This document shows positions 18,522 to 27,274 of a stretch of DNA of 64,000 nt, piece by piece (position 1 is the stretch's first letter; every line of letters begins with the position of its first letter). The position numbers and the translations under genes were made by a program. The notes beneath the pieces are model-generated. The model made no database searches, was not told the origin of the DNA, and saw only the letters and a program-made list of their open reading frames with translations. Source of the DNA: Pedobacter sp. PAMC26386. GTDB taxonomy: Bacteria; Bacteroidota; Bacteroidia; Sphingobacteriales; Sphingobacteriaceae. The stretch covers positions 1,054,001 through 1,118,000 of the forward strand of contig CP060294.1 of NCBI GenBank assembly GCA_014302835.1, in the 5' to 3' direction.

Positions 18522-21083
18522 ATGAGTGATATCCAGAAAAAGTCTTTTTGCGTACTGACTGTACTAGTTTTCCTTTTTACACTCCAGGCTGCGGCCCAGA
18601 GCACAGCGATATCAGGTACGATAACGAATATTAAGGATAGAACTCCTATACCTTATGTTACGGTGCTTTTTAAAGGGTCAAAAATAGTTACCAGAACTGA
18701 TATTGACGGGAAATATGAAATCAGTACGACAGAACCCTATACACAGTTGCAGGTGGAGTTTGTTGGTTTTAAGACCCGGTATTTTCCTGTAATTGCGGGT
18801 AAAGCACAAGTACTTAATATTAAATTACAAGAAGAATCACAGAATCTGACTGAAGTCAACATCAGCTCAAATAAAAAAGCTCCTTACCATAATAAAGGGA
18901 ATCCAGCAGTAGAGCTGATTCGAAAAGTGATTGAACATAAGCCGATGAACAGGCTTGAAAGTGCAAAAAATGTCGAATATCAGCAATATGACTGGATGCA
19001 GTTTTCACTGAGTAATCTTTCAGAGAAATTCAAAAACAAAAAGATTTTCCGTAAATACCAATTCTTGTTCGATGAACAGGATTCATCCGATATTGGAGGT
19101 AAAAATATTTTGCCGATTTATCTGCGCGAACGGTTATCTAAAAACTATTACCGTAAAAATCCTGAGAAAACGAAGGTAATTATGCTGGCCGATAAGCATG
19201 TGAATTTTGATAGTGGATTGGTTGATAACAATGCGATTGGTAATTATTTTGAAAGGATGTATGCTGATGTAAACATCTATGATAACAATATCATTTTTAC
19301 AAATAGCCAGTTTTTGAGTCCTATTGCTGATGGTGCGCCTACTTTTTATAAATTCTTTATTACGGATACCATCAAAACCAGTAAACCTAATTTAATAGAA
19401 CTTTCGTTTGTTCCCCGCAATAAGAATGCTTTGTTGTTTGAGGGAAAAATCTATATCACTATGGATGGTAAATATGCTGTTCAGAATGCTTTGCTACGTA
19501 CGGGAAAGGGAGTAAATATAAACTTTATCCGGGCTATGGAGGTCAAACTTAATTTTGAACAGGATTCTTTAGGGAAGTTTCACCTGAGTAAAAGCCATCT
19601 TTTAGTGGATTTTGGTGTTGGTAGTGATGGAGGAAGAGGCTTTAAAGGTGAAAGAACGGTTATTATAAAGGATTATAAAACAGATGTTGCACAGCCGGAT
19701 GCCCTTTATAAAGGAGAAAGCCTGGTGATAGACCCTGAAGCAGAAAAGAGGACAGATCAATTCTGGGCTAATAATCGTCTGGATACTTTAGCGCAGGAAA
19801 AAGCTAAAATCTATCGCAACATGGATAGCCTGGGCAAGATGAAATCCTTTAAACGATTGATGGATGTGGCCTCTTTCCTTTTTATTGGTTATAAAAAATA
19901 TGGTCCGGTTGAGCTTGGTCCAATTTATACCTTTTATAGTTTCAATAGCCTTGAAGGATTCAGGTTAAGACTTGGTGGCCGGACTACAACAGATTTTAGT
20001 AAAAGATTCTATTTTGACACCTATGCCGCTTATGGCTTTAAAGATGAGAAATGGAAAGGCTATTTAAGTGCAGCGTATGCATTTAACAACAAATCTATTT
20101 ATACTTTTCCTCAGAGTTTTGTTCGGGCTAGTTTTCAGCGTGATTTGGAGATTCCGGGAGATGGAGCAAAAAATATCATTCCTGAAGATAATTTTGTTGC
20201 TTCTTTCAAGCGTGGCATAAGTAACCAGTTTTTGTATAGTGATTATTACAGATTGCAATATATGCAGGAGTATAGCAACCACTTCTCCTTTAATCTTGGG
20301 TTTAAAAAATGGACACAAACTCCTGGAGGGGCACTTGTTTTTGATAGTTATGCAGGTAATAATATTGTTCGTACCGACCGTATAACCAGTTCAGAACTGA
20401 GTTTGGATTTACGGTATGCCCCGCATGAGCGATTTTATCAGGGTAAAGTTTTCCGGGAAAGACTGATTGAAAAATATCCTGTGTTTAATCTTAATTATGC
20501 AGTTGGTGTAAAAGGATTATTAGGTGGCCAATACAGTTATCAGAATATTATGGGGAGTATCGACAAACGATTTTATTTATCGCAGTTTGGCCGGTCAGAT
20601 GTTCGTTTAGAAGGTGGTTATGTAGCTGGTAAAGTTCCTTTTCCTTTGCTTGATATCCATAGAGCTAATCAGAGTTATTCTTACCAGATTTATGCTTATA
20701 ATCTGATGAATTTTATGGAATTTGTAAGTGATCACTATGTGAGTTTGAATATCGACCATAATTTCAACGGGCTAATCTTAAATAGAATACCACTCCTGAA
20801 AAAACTAAAATTAAGAGAGTATATTACTTTCAAAGGGTTGTATGGTGGATTAAGAAAAGAGAATGATCCAAATCAGGATCCTTCTTTATTGCAATTCCCC
20901 GTGAACGGTGACGGCGTTAAAACTACTTATTCATTAGGTAAGTTACCTTATATAGAAGGAAGCATAGGAATTGGTAATATCTTTAAAGTTGTACGGTTAG
21001 ATTTAGTCAGACGTTTCAATTATTTGGATAATCCTGGAATTGCTAAGTACGGTGTAAGGGCTAAGGTTCAGTTTGAGTTCTAA
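18522..21083 (+). CDS. DUF5686 outer-membrane protein with carboxypeptidase-regulatory-like domain
   Basis: This 853-residue exported protein has a signal peptide (about 1-25, ending AAAQS). It is followed by a CarboxypepD_reg-like beta-sandwich (about 28-112, TAISGTITNIKDRTPIPYV) and the long DUF5686 region, which ends as a beta-barrel with aromatic C-terminus VKFEF-like (RAKVQFEF). Members are outer-membrane barrels of unknown role, common in Bacteroidetes. It stands alone with a 185-bp upstream region, and its 3' end overlaps the convergent BamA/TamA-like gene by 4 bp. I do not assign a function beyond the family. Confidence 0.84.
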   Translation: MSDIQKKSFCVLTVLVFLFTLQAAAQSTAISGTITNIKDRTPIPYVTVLFKGSKIVTRTDIDGKYEISTTEPYTQLQVEFVGFKTRYFPVIAGKAQVLNIKLQEESQNLTEVNISSNKKAPYHNKGNPAVELIRKVIEHKPMNRLESAKNVEYQQYDWMQFSLSNLSEKFKNKKIFRKYQFLFDEQDSSDIGGKNILPIYLRERLSKNYYRKNPEKTKVIMLADKHVNFDSGLVDNNAIGNYFERMYADVNIYDNNIIFTNSQFLSPIADGAPTFYKFFITDTIKTSKPNLIELSFVPRNKNALLFEGKIYITMDGKYAVQNALLRTGKGVNINFIRAMEVKLNFEQDSLGKFHLSKSHLLVDFGVGSDGGRGFKGERTVIIKDYKTDVAQPDALYKGESLVIDPEAEKRTDQFWANNRLDTLAQEKAKIYRNMDSLGKMKSFKRLMDVASFLFIGYKKYGPVELGPIYTFYSFNSLEGFRLRLGGRTTTDFSKRFYFDTYAAYGFKDEKWKGYLSAAYAFNNKSIYTFPQSFVRASFQRDLEIPGDGAKNIIPEDNFVASFKRGISNQFLYSDYYRLQYMQEYSNHFSFNLGFKKWTQTPGGALVFDSYAGNNIVRTDRITSSELSLDLRYAPHERFYQGKVFRERLIEKYPVFNLNYAVGVKGLLGGQYSYQNIMGSIDKRFYLSQFGRSDVRLEGGYVAGKVPFPLLDIHRANQSYSYQIYAYNLMNFMEFVSDHYVSLNIDHNFNGLILNRIPLLKKLKLREYITFKGLYGGLRKENDPNQDPSLLQFPVNGDGVKTTYSLGKLPYIEGSIGIGNIFKVVRLDLVRRFNYLDNPGIAKYGVRAKVQFEF

Positions 21084-22297
21084 AAGGCTTCGTTTAATCC
21101 TACAAATACTCCGTTTGATCCATTACCGACACCATAATCCAGACACAGATTAGTACGTGTATGTTTATCAAACAGGATGCGAAGACCAGCACCGCCTCCA
21201 GGCTCCCAATATTTAAAGAGTTGAATTTTGTGCTGATTGTTTGCGGTTTGCATATTAAAGAAAGCGACTCCGCTGATCAGTTTATTTGCGGTAATCGGGA
21301 ATCTGTATTCTAACTCATTATAGAAATAAGAAGGTCCTTTAAAGCGGGCAATCGTATATCCGCGTCCCATGCGCTGATTAATATCACTTCCTGTTCCTGG
21401 CAGTTCTAAATAGGGAATGTTTCCCTTTAGTAAGTAAGAACCCCATAACCAGTAAGCAAGAACGTGTTCAGGATTTTTCTTAGACAGTGAAAAATATTTT
21501 CTAAATTCTGTTTTGATCTGTGTAGCACTCTGATCGCTACCTAGCCATTTTCTATTTGATCTGAGGGTTACATTTGCGTAAAGCCCTTTATAGGCACGAA
21601 ATGGCTGATCTCTGGTGTCATACTGAAGGTTAACTAGTAACCCACTAGCTGCATAGCCATAAGTAGGGAATCCATTTTTCACACTATAGAAGTGATTGCG
21701 GGTTTTAGAGTTTATTGCATCACGTTTCTCATCATCAATATTCGTGTAATAATTAAATGCAATACCAGCACCTGCGTAAAAGTTGTCAAATATTTTCCGG
21801 TAGAGATTTTCGTAAAGTTTGATATAGGTGTATTTGATAGGAGATATCCCCGGATCGTCCTTACCTGTTCCAATCCCATGATCAAGTACGACTGTTTTTC
21901 CAAGTTCCCAGCTTCCTTCAAGATTCCACTTATTTGCATCAGAGTAGACATTATGCTTTAGCTGTATAAAAACAAGCTGATTAGTGGATATCGCAGCAAA
22001 AACATCAAAGATTGATAGAGTAGTCGTTTTTGGATCACCAAATATTCTTGTATTAGTAACTTCTGCACCAAACATGAATCCTGTACTTGGCGTATAACCA
22101 ATTGAGGGAAGTAAAGCAAAGTTGCTTATTTTTTTTAGTGTTGTATCTGGTTTTTTATTTTTCTTAAATAGGATTTTAATAAGATCGTTTATATCCTGTT
22201 GAGCTACAGTGTCTTTTAAAGGCGGTTTTTCCTGTGCATACAAGACACAAGACATAGTTAGAGAAACTAATAAGGCGGAGAGAAAATAACGACGCAT
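21080..22297 (-). CDS. BamA/TamA family outer-membrane protein (surface antigen type)
   Basis: This 405-residue protein has a signal peptide (about 1-21) and a C-terminal 16-strand-type barrel related to Omp85 proteins. Supporting stretches are LLPSIGYTPSTGFMFGAE at the first strands, YDTRDQPFRAYKGLYANV in the middle, and LFDKHTRTNLCLDYGVG before the last strand. No POTRA domains fit in the short N-terminal region, so it is not the BamA core itself. The C-terminal residue is Phe, as expected for insertion by the Bam complex. It shares a 4-bp 3' overlap with the DUF5686 gene, another barrel protein. Confidence 0.83.
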   Translation of the reverse strand: MRRYFLSALLVSLTMSCVLYAQEKPPLKDTVAQQDINDLIKILFKKNKKPDTTLKKISNFALLPSIGYTPSTGFMFGAEVTNTRIFGDPKTTTLSIFDVFAAISTNQLVFIQLKHNVYSDANKWNLEGSWELGKTVVLDHGIGTGKDDPGISPIKYTYIKLYENLYRKIFDNFYAGAGIAFNYYTNIDDEKRDAINSKTRNHFYSVKNGFPTYGYAASGLLVNLQYDTRDQPFRAYKGLYANVTLRSNRKWLGSDQSATQIKTEFRKYFSLSKKNPEHVLAYWLWGSYLLKGNIPYLELPGTGSDINQRMGRGYTIARFKGPSYFYNELEYRFPITANKLISGVAFFNMQTANNQHKIQLFKYWEPGGGAGLRILFDKHTRTNLCLDYGVGNGSNGVFVGLNEAF

Positions 22298-22369
22298 ATA
22301 TTTTTTAAAATTACAAAGAATAAATTCAATCTTGTCAAGGCTGTCTCATAAATTTCATTACTTTTAACC

Positions 22370-23086
22370 ATGTTGATTCAGCTGGAATTCCTTCCTGTTA
22401 TCGTATTCTTGATTGCTGGAGGCTATGTCAGTGTCCATACTAAAAAGTTAACTATAGCGGCAGCAATCACCGGAGTTTTATGCGGAATTATTATTTTTTT
22501 TGGTGTGGGCTATATCGGAGTCGCATTGCTGGCCATCTTTTTTTTATGTGGTACCCTGGCAACGGCCTGGGGAAAAAAGAAAAAAGAAGAGCTGGTTAAA
22601 ACTGGTGATTCAATTCAAAGGAAGTCCGGGCAAGTATTGGCCAATGCTGGAACTGCAACTGTTTTTTCTTTTTTTGCTATAATTTTTCCTGAATATCTAC
22701 ATGTAATCCAATTGCTGGTTGCTGGAAGTTTCGCATCGGCCACTGCTGATACACTGTCTTCAGAATTAGGTGTGTTATATGGAAAAAGGTTTTATAATTG
22801 TCTGACCTGGAAAAAAGAAGCAAAAGGATTGGATGGAGTAGTTAGTCTCGAAGGTACATTAATAGGTGTGGCAGGAGCGGGGCTCATTGCTACAGTTTAT
22901 GCTTTGTTTACAATAACAGATAACCGTACATTTATTATTGTTTTCGCAGGTTTTGCAGGGAATTTTTCTGATTCTGTAATGGGAGTGAGCCTGGAACGCA
23001 GTGATTTTTTAAGCAATGATTGGGTGAATTTTCTCAGTACGTTATTTGCTGCAGGTATAACTCTATTATTAATCAGTGTTTTCTGA
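22370..23086 (+). CDS. DUF92 integral membrane protein
   Basis: This 238-residue protein has about six hydrophobic segments and matches the DUF92 (TMEM19-like) family. Diagnostic stretches are GTLATAWGKKKKEEL, the central ASATADTLSSELGVLYGK and VVSLEGTLIGVAGAGLIA, and AGFAGNFSDSVMGVSLE near the C-terminus. Its biochemical role is unsettled; distant relatives act on lipid phosphates. It is divergent from the BamA/TamA-like gene with 72 bp between their starts. Confidence 0.82.
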   Translation: MLIQLEFLPVIVFLIAGGYVSVHTKKLTIAAAITGVLCGIIIFFGVGYIGVALLAIFFLCGTLATAWGKKKKEELVKTGDSIQRKSGQVLANAGTATVFSFFAIIFPEYLHVIQLLVAGSFASATADTLSSELGVLYGKRFYNCLTWKKEAKGLDGVVSLEGTLIGVAGAGLIATVYALFTITDNRTFIIVFAGFAGNFSDSVMGVSLERSDFLSNDWVNFLSTLFAAGITLLLISVF

Positions 23087-23226
23087 TTATTTTAATTTTC
23101 TGATCGTCAAATGAAATATTTATATTGTGAAATATTGAAAAAGACCCTTAAAATTAACTAAAATTGTCAGGATAAAACAACGTTTGGCTTAGGTTGTCAA
23201 TATTCATTAAAAAAGATGAATAAAAA

Positions 23227-23253
23227 AGGGGTAAAGATAGATATGTTACCCCT
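23227..23253. other. Hairpin in the leader of the substrate-binding-like gene
   Basis: AGGGGTAA at 23227-23234 pairs with TTACCCCT at 23246-23253 around an 11-nt loop, 20 bp before the next start codon. On the plus strand no T-run follows, so it is not an ordinary terminator in that direction. Confidence 0.4.
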
Positions 23254-23272
23254 GAGATTGAAATAATAAATT

Positions 23273-23956
23273 ATGAAACAAATATTGAAGATAGGACTGG
23301 ACTCTGCAGCCCCTTTCCCTTTACACAGCGATTATAATTCATCTGTATTTGAAGGATTTGAGGTAGATATGATTCAGGCAGTTGCCGAAGTTTTGAACCT
23401 TGAGTTGCAATATGAGGTTTCATTATGGAAAACTATCCTCGAAAAATTATATAAAGGAGAGCTGGATATGATCTGCTCTGCGGTAACCATGACCACTTCC
23501 AGGCAAATGATCTTGGAATTCAGTAAACCATATCTGCAGTTTCAATTGTGCGCTGTTACGAATGGTGGAGATCTTCTGACTGATTTGAGTAGTTTTAAAA
23601 ACAAGAAGATTGGAATACGGACTGCGACTGAAGCAGAAAAATATGTAATGGTGCAATTTCCAGGTAACGTTACTGTTCATACTGATACAAATGACGAATT
23701 GTATAAAAAATTACTTGCCCATAAAATTGATGTTTTAATAGACGATTCACCCATTGTAGGTGGTTTTCTTGCAAAACATAAAGGTTTGAAAATTAGCATG
23801 TTCATGCCTGGGACAGAGTCGGAATATGCGATAGCGATGAAAAAAGGAGATCTTGCCCTTAAGCATAAGATCAACGAAACACTTACCCTGTTGAAGGAAA
23901 ATGGTGTTTACGATTCAATTCACAAAAAATGGTTTAGCCAGATTAAATTAGTCTGA
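23273..23956 (+). CDS. Substrate-binding-domain protein without signal peptide (SBP_bac_3 type)
   Basis: This 227-residue protein has the fold of periplasmic polar-amino-acid-binding proteins. ILKIGLDSAAPFPLHS is the first strand, FEGFEVDMIQAVAEVLNLEL the signature helix, and LYKGELDMICSAVTMTTSRQ the typical ligand-loop region; AIAMKKGDLALKHKINETL lies near the end. The N-terminus goes straight into the fold with no signal peptide or lipobox, so the protein should stay in the cytoplasm. No permease or ATPase gene is near. It may be a cytosolic ligand sensor or a dehydratase-like relative. Confidence 0.8.
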   Translation: MKQILKIGLDSAAPFPLHSDYNSSVFEGFEVDMIQAVAEVLNLELQYEVSLWKTILEKLYKGELDMICSAVTMTTSRQMILEFSKPYLQFQLCAVTNGGDLLTDLSSFKNKKIGIRTATEAEKYVMVQFPGNVTVHTDTNDELYKKLLAHKIDVLIDDSPIVGGFLAKHKGLKISMFMPGTESEYAIAMKKGDLALKHKINETLTLLKENGVYDSIHKKWFSQIKLV

Positions 23957-24025
23957 TCATCAATTCATTAATTAATTGTAATTTTGCATCTTATATTCTT
24001 CGTGTGGTTTGTAAGACAGTGTACA

Positions 24026-24142
24026 GTGGATAAGAAAAAAAATAAAGACAAAAAGCATTCTAAATCAAAGTCTAAGAAAAAAAAGGAATGTTGTGAAAAG
24101 TATAAAAAAGGCAAACGTTGTGATAACTGCCCTTTTGGATAG
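24026..24142 (+). CDS. Small Lys- and Cys-rich protein, 38 residues
   Basis: A GTG start at 24026 opens 38 codons ending in TAG. The N-terminal half is almost only Lys, Asp and Ser. The C-terminal half is KKECCEKYKKGKRCDNCPFG, with four Cys in a CC-x8-C-x2-C arrangement suited to binding a metal. I recall similar tails, CC-EKY-K-KR-C-CP, from small Bacteroidetes proteins, but cannot search. The frame is also open upstream (a GTG at 24002 is possible). The function is unknown; nucleic-acid or zinc binding is plausible from composition. Confidence 0.6.
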   Translation: MDKKKNKDKKHSKSKSKKKKECCEKYKKGKRCDNCPFG

Positions 24143-24152
24143 GTTTCATTAC

Positions 24153-24389
24153 CTAGCCTTTGCTTGAATTTAATGCTGCAGATACAATCTCATTTAAACG
24201 GGGGTTATCTTCTTGGTATGTCTCTTCAAGCCACATATACTGACCCATTTCTGTGTCGTAAATTGCTACACTAGCGCCATGCTGAGGCTCAAGACTGTTA
24301 AAATATTTATAACAGTCCATGATAGATCCGAATCTACAGTACCAATCCTGATCTAATTTGTAATTGATGTTAATTGCTAAATATCTCAT
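24153..24389 (-). CDS. Small hypothetical protein, 78 residues
   Basis: This 78-residue acidic protein begins with MRYLAININYKLDQDWY, an alternating beta-strand pattern, and has several aromatic residues, including QYMWLEETYQE. No signal peptide, membrane segment or known motif is visible. It is convergent with the Lys/Cys-rich peptide gene. Codon use and composition look like a real cytoplasmic protein, but I do not recognise a family. Confidence 0.6.
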   Translation of the reverse strand: MRYLAININYKLDQDWYCRFGSIMDCYKYFNSLEPQHGASVAIYDTEMGQYMWLEETYQEDNPRLNEIVSAALNSSKG

Positions 24390-24524
24390 ATAATAAACTT
24401 AATAATTGCCCTCATGATCCTCAAAAAAATTATATTAAAGGACCTTCTTCCTATATAATATAACTAGTTCACCAAACAAAAAGGATTCCAGATTGCTTAT
24501 TATAACTAAATAAGTTAATGATTT

Positions 24525-25169
24525 ATGGAGAAAATAATTCAAGCCCTGTTCGATACTGAGTCAGAGGCATTTAAAGCAATGCAAGCGATACAAGAGTTAG
24601 ATACCTTGCAGGAAGTCTCTTTAGGCGAATCTTATATCCTCAGTAAAGATAAGAGTGGAAATACAGCTATTCGGTCAGCAAAAGATGAGGCAGAAGGCTA
24701 TAGTGCAATAGGAGGTGGTATTATTGGTGGGTTAATTGGATTACTTGCCGGGCCACTCGGTTTTCTTGTGGGGATTGGTGCTGGAATGGTTGCCGGTTCT
24801 GTTGGAGATACGGTTCGTGCAGAGGAAGTATCAGACTATCTGGATAAGGTTTCGGCAAATATTCCAAATGGTAAATTCTTACTGATCGCCCATGTTTGGG
24901 AAGACTTGGAAATTCCGGTTGATACCGTATTACATCCATTAACCAAATATATCAACCGCACAAATGTAGATGATGAGGTCTTTATTCCTGCACCAGCAAA
25001 ATTGGTAGCGTTGAGAGAGGGTCAGTTATCGCGCTGGGTGGATAATCATCATGGGCACAATGCAGACCGGGGCGTTATGGGAGTTCATTCTCAAGAAAAA
25101 CAGGTACGTTTGGAAAATCGGATCACAGCACTTAAAGCAAGACTTGAAAGACTAAAGAAGGACAGGTAA
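24525..25169 (+). CDS. DUF1269-like protein with glycine-rich hydrophobic core
   Basis: This 214-residue protein starts with a small alpha/beta part (MEKIIQALFDTESEAFKAMQ) that resembles the DUF1269 family. A Gly-rich hydrophobic stretch follows (about 65-105, GGGIIGGLIGLLAGPLGFLVG), likely one or two membrane-embedded glycine-zipper helices. After it come a soluble domain and a C-terminal coiled coil with VRLENRITALKARLERLKK. It may sit in the inner membrane in response to stress, as suggested for relatives, but no function is proven. The WYL regulator gene starts 19 bp downstream, so they may share a transcript. Confidence 0.65.
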   Translation: MEKIIQALFDTESEAFKAMQAIQELDTLQEVSLGESYILSKDKSGNTAIRSAKDEAEGYSAIGGGIIGGLIGLLAGPLGFLVGIGAGMVAGSVGDTVRAEEVSDYLDKVSANIPNGKFLLIAHVWEDLEIPVDTVLHPLTKYINRTNVDDEVFIPAPAKLVALREGQLSRWVDNHHGHNADRGVMGVHSQEKQVRLENRITALKARLERLKKDR

Positions 25170-25188
25170 TTTTTTATAAATTTGGGCT

Positions 25189-26142
25189 ATGAACCGAATA
25201 GACCGTCTTTCTGCTATACTCATTCAACTACAGTCACGCAGAACAATCAGGGCACAGGATATTGCAGAACGCTTTGAAATTAGTTTGCGAACCGTTTATC
25301 GGGACATCAGATCGTTGGAAGAAGCTGGAATACCGATCATAGGAGAAGCCGGAGTAGGATACTCTCTTACAGATGGCTACAGGCTGCCTCCGATTATGTT
25401 TACGCGTGAAGAAGCAACCGCATTTATCACTGCTGAAAAGCTGGTGGTGGGACTCACAGACACTGCCAATGGTAATTCTTATAGCAGTGCGCTTTATAAA
25501 ATAAGAGCTGTTTTGAAAAGTGCTGATAAGGATCACCTGGAGAATTTAGATGACAGAATAGAATTTCTTAAAGCGAGTCGTGGACCGGAACTTCATTCAC
25601 ATCAGAATCCTTTACAGACTATTTTAAATGCTATTGCGAAAAAAAGTGTCATGCAACTGAATTATTTTGCCTATTACAGACAGGAGCACACGCTCAGGCT
25701 AATTGAACCGATTGGTGTATTTTACCTTGATAATTATTGGCATCTGATCGCTTATTGCAGAGAAAGAAAAGCATACAGAGATTTTCGTTTTGACCGGATC
25801 ACAGAGATTGTGACACTTTCAGAAAATTATCCTGACCGTCATCCGTCACTCAAAAACTATCTCCGCGATATGTTTAAGGAAATTAAGCTGGTGGAAGTGA
25901 GTATTAAGGTGAGCAAAGAGGCTTATCCCTATCTTGCTCAGCAAAAGTATTATAATGGATATGTCTCTGAAATTCATTGCCAGGACGGTGTGGAGATGCA
26001 GTTTCTTGCAAATTCTTTAGAGGGATTCGCCAGATGGTTTATCACTTTTGCAGACCATGCAGTTGTAGTACATCCAGAAGAATTATTGATTAAAATAAAA
26101 TGCATCTTTTCAGCTATTGCTAAAAACTTAGAAATTAAATAA
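25189..26142 (+). CDS. YafY family transcriptional regulator (HTH + WYL domain)
   Basis: This 317-residue DNA-binding regulator has an N-terminal winged helix of the HTH_11/DeoR-like type (IAERFEISLRTVYRDIRSLEEAG, about 23-45). A WYL domain follows (about 140-225), with its YLDNYWHLIAYCRERKAYRDFR core, and then a C-terminal WCX-like part. WYL domains bind small ligands or nucleic acid. It is followed by a DinB-fold gene after 65 bp, a frequent pairing in Bacteroidetes, so it probably controls that gene (inference). Confidence 0.9.
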   Translation: MNRIDRLSAILIQLQSRRTIRAQDIAERFEISLRTVYRDIRSLEEAGIPIIGEAGVGYSLTDGYRLPPIMFTREEATAFITAEKLVVGLTDTANGNSYSSALYKIRAVLKSADKDHLENLDDRIEFLKASRGPELHSHQNPLQTILNAIAKKSVMQLNYFAYYRQEHTLRLIEPIGVFYLDNYWHLIAYCRERKAYRDFRFDRITEIVTLSENYPDRHPSLKNYLRDMFKEIKLVEVSIKVSKEAYPYLAQQKYYNGYVSEIHCQDGVEMQFLANSLEGFARWFITFADHAVVVHPEELLIKIKCIFSAIAKNLEIK

Positions 26143-26207
26143 AACTACTGACATAGGGTTGTCACCAACCTATCGTTTCTTTGAATCAACAAATAAAAAC
26201 AAATATT

Positions 26208-26705
26208 ATGTCAACTATTCAGAACTTATTAAAGGAATTAACAGAAGAATCTGTGGCCACCCGTAAAATGCTGGAGCGCATTCCAGCAGATAAACAGGAT
26301 TGGCAACCCCATGAGAAAAGTATGTCTATTAGAAAACTCGCCGGGCATATTGCTGAATTACCCGGGTGGATAAGTATGACGCTCCATACTGACGAATTAA
26401 ATTTTGCAGATCAGAAATATGAATCTCCGGTGTGGAACACGAATTTAGAATTACTAGATATTTTGGAGAAATCACTCGCTGAAGGAAAAGCGGCTTTAAC
26501 ACAGGCAAAAGAAGAAGATCTATTGCCAAATTGGACGTTGAAAAACGGTGAACAAGTATTAATGCTAAAGACAAAGGGAGAGGTTATTCGTCATTCTATG
26601 AGTCAGATTGTCCATCACCGTGCTCAACTTGGTGTTTATCTTCGCTTACTCAATGTACCTTTGCCTGGTACTTATGGGCCAAGTGCCGATGATCCGAATT
26701 TTTAA
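26208..26705 (+). CDS. DinB family protein
   Basis: This 165-residue four-helix-bundle protein belongs to the DinB/YfiT superfamily, often metal-dependent thiol transferases or stress proteins. Three His expected for the metal site are visible: in RKLAGHIAELPGW (about residue 48), VIRHSMSQIVHHRAQLGVYL (about 133 and 140), and possibly QPHEKS near the N-terminus. I use the ATG at 26208; the TTG at 26181 would add nine unlikely residues. A terminator follows. The role of this member is unknown. Confidence 0.85.
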   Translation: MSTIQNLLKELTEESVATRKMLERIPADKQDWQPHEKSMSIRKLAGHIAELPGWISMTLHTDELNFADQKYESPVWNTNLELLDILEKSLAEGKAALTQAKEEDLLPNWTLKNGEQVLMLKTKGEVIRHSMSQIVHHRAQLGVYLRLLNVPLPGTYGPSADDPNF

Positions 26706-26723
26706 TTTTCTCTTTGTTCCATA

Positions 26724-26763
26724 AAAAAAACAGCCTTCATTTATTTGTGAAGGCTGTTTTTTT
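26724..26763 (+). terminator. Rho-independent terminator of the DinB-fold gene
   Basis: CAGCCTTCA at 26731-26739 pairs with TGAAGGCTG at 26748-26756, extended by A/T pairs to 16 bp, and is followed by a run of seven T. Confidence 0.9.
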
Positions 26764-26788
26764 AGGTTATTTCTTTTAACTTCGCAGC

Positions 26789-26998
26789 ATGTCAATAGAA
26801 GAATTAGAAGCCTATTTTACCGGAATAACTTTACCTGATCAAATTGAACTGGAACGCGGAGTTATTGTAATGGATTTACCTCTTTTTTTGGAATCACACT
26901 TGAGTTATGTAAAAAAAAGTGGTGATCTAAAATCTGCCGAAGTCTTTGTATTCCGTTTGCATCAGCTAAAAGAAAGACTAGAAGAGCTCAATAATTAG
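26789..26998 (+). CDS. Small conserved protein, DUF6965-like
   Basis: This 69-residue protein reads MSIEELEAYFTGITLPDQIELE, then GVIVMDLPLFLESHLSYVKK and a Lys/Glu/Leu-rich C-terminal helix. The pattern (IEELE-YF, LP, E-GV-I-D, F-ESHL) agrees with my memory of the Bacteroidetes-specific DUF6965 family, of unknown function. No signal peptide or membrane segment is present. It lies alone after the DinB terminator. Confidence 0.62.
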   Translation: MSIEELEAYFTGITLPDQIELERGVIVMDLPLFLESHLSYVKKSGDLKSAEVFVFRLHQLKERLEELNN

Positions 26999-27274
26999 CT
27001 TTTTATGACTCTATAATTATGTAGGTTCATAGTTTGATACATCAGGTTAATTTCAAGTCAATGAATAGAGTGTTAACTTATCTTGTTTGATAAAGACAAT
27101 TTATGGAAGAATCTTGCTCAAAAAAAGGATAAATGTCCTAAAAGGAATGGATTTTTACTGCAAAAAAAGCTGTAAGCCTAAGGTGAAGAGTACAGCTCTA
27201 ACTGGCCGGTATAATATCAGCTGGCAAAATAGATTATGAAAGTATGGGGAAAAGGCGCGGCTAAATTGCGGAAT

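Noticed and set aside
27147..27239. 30-codon frame MDFYCKKSCKPKVKS near the Crp/Fnr gene
   Set aside because: It is very short, with no clear promoter spacing and no recognisable partner; likely chance.
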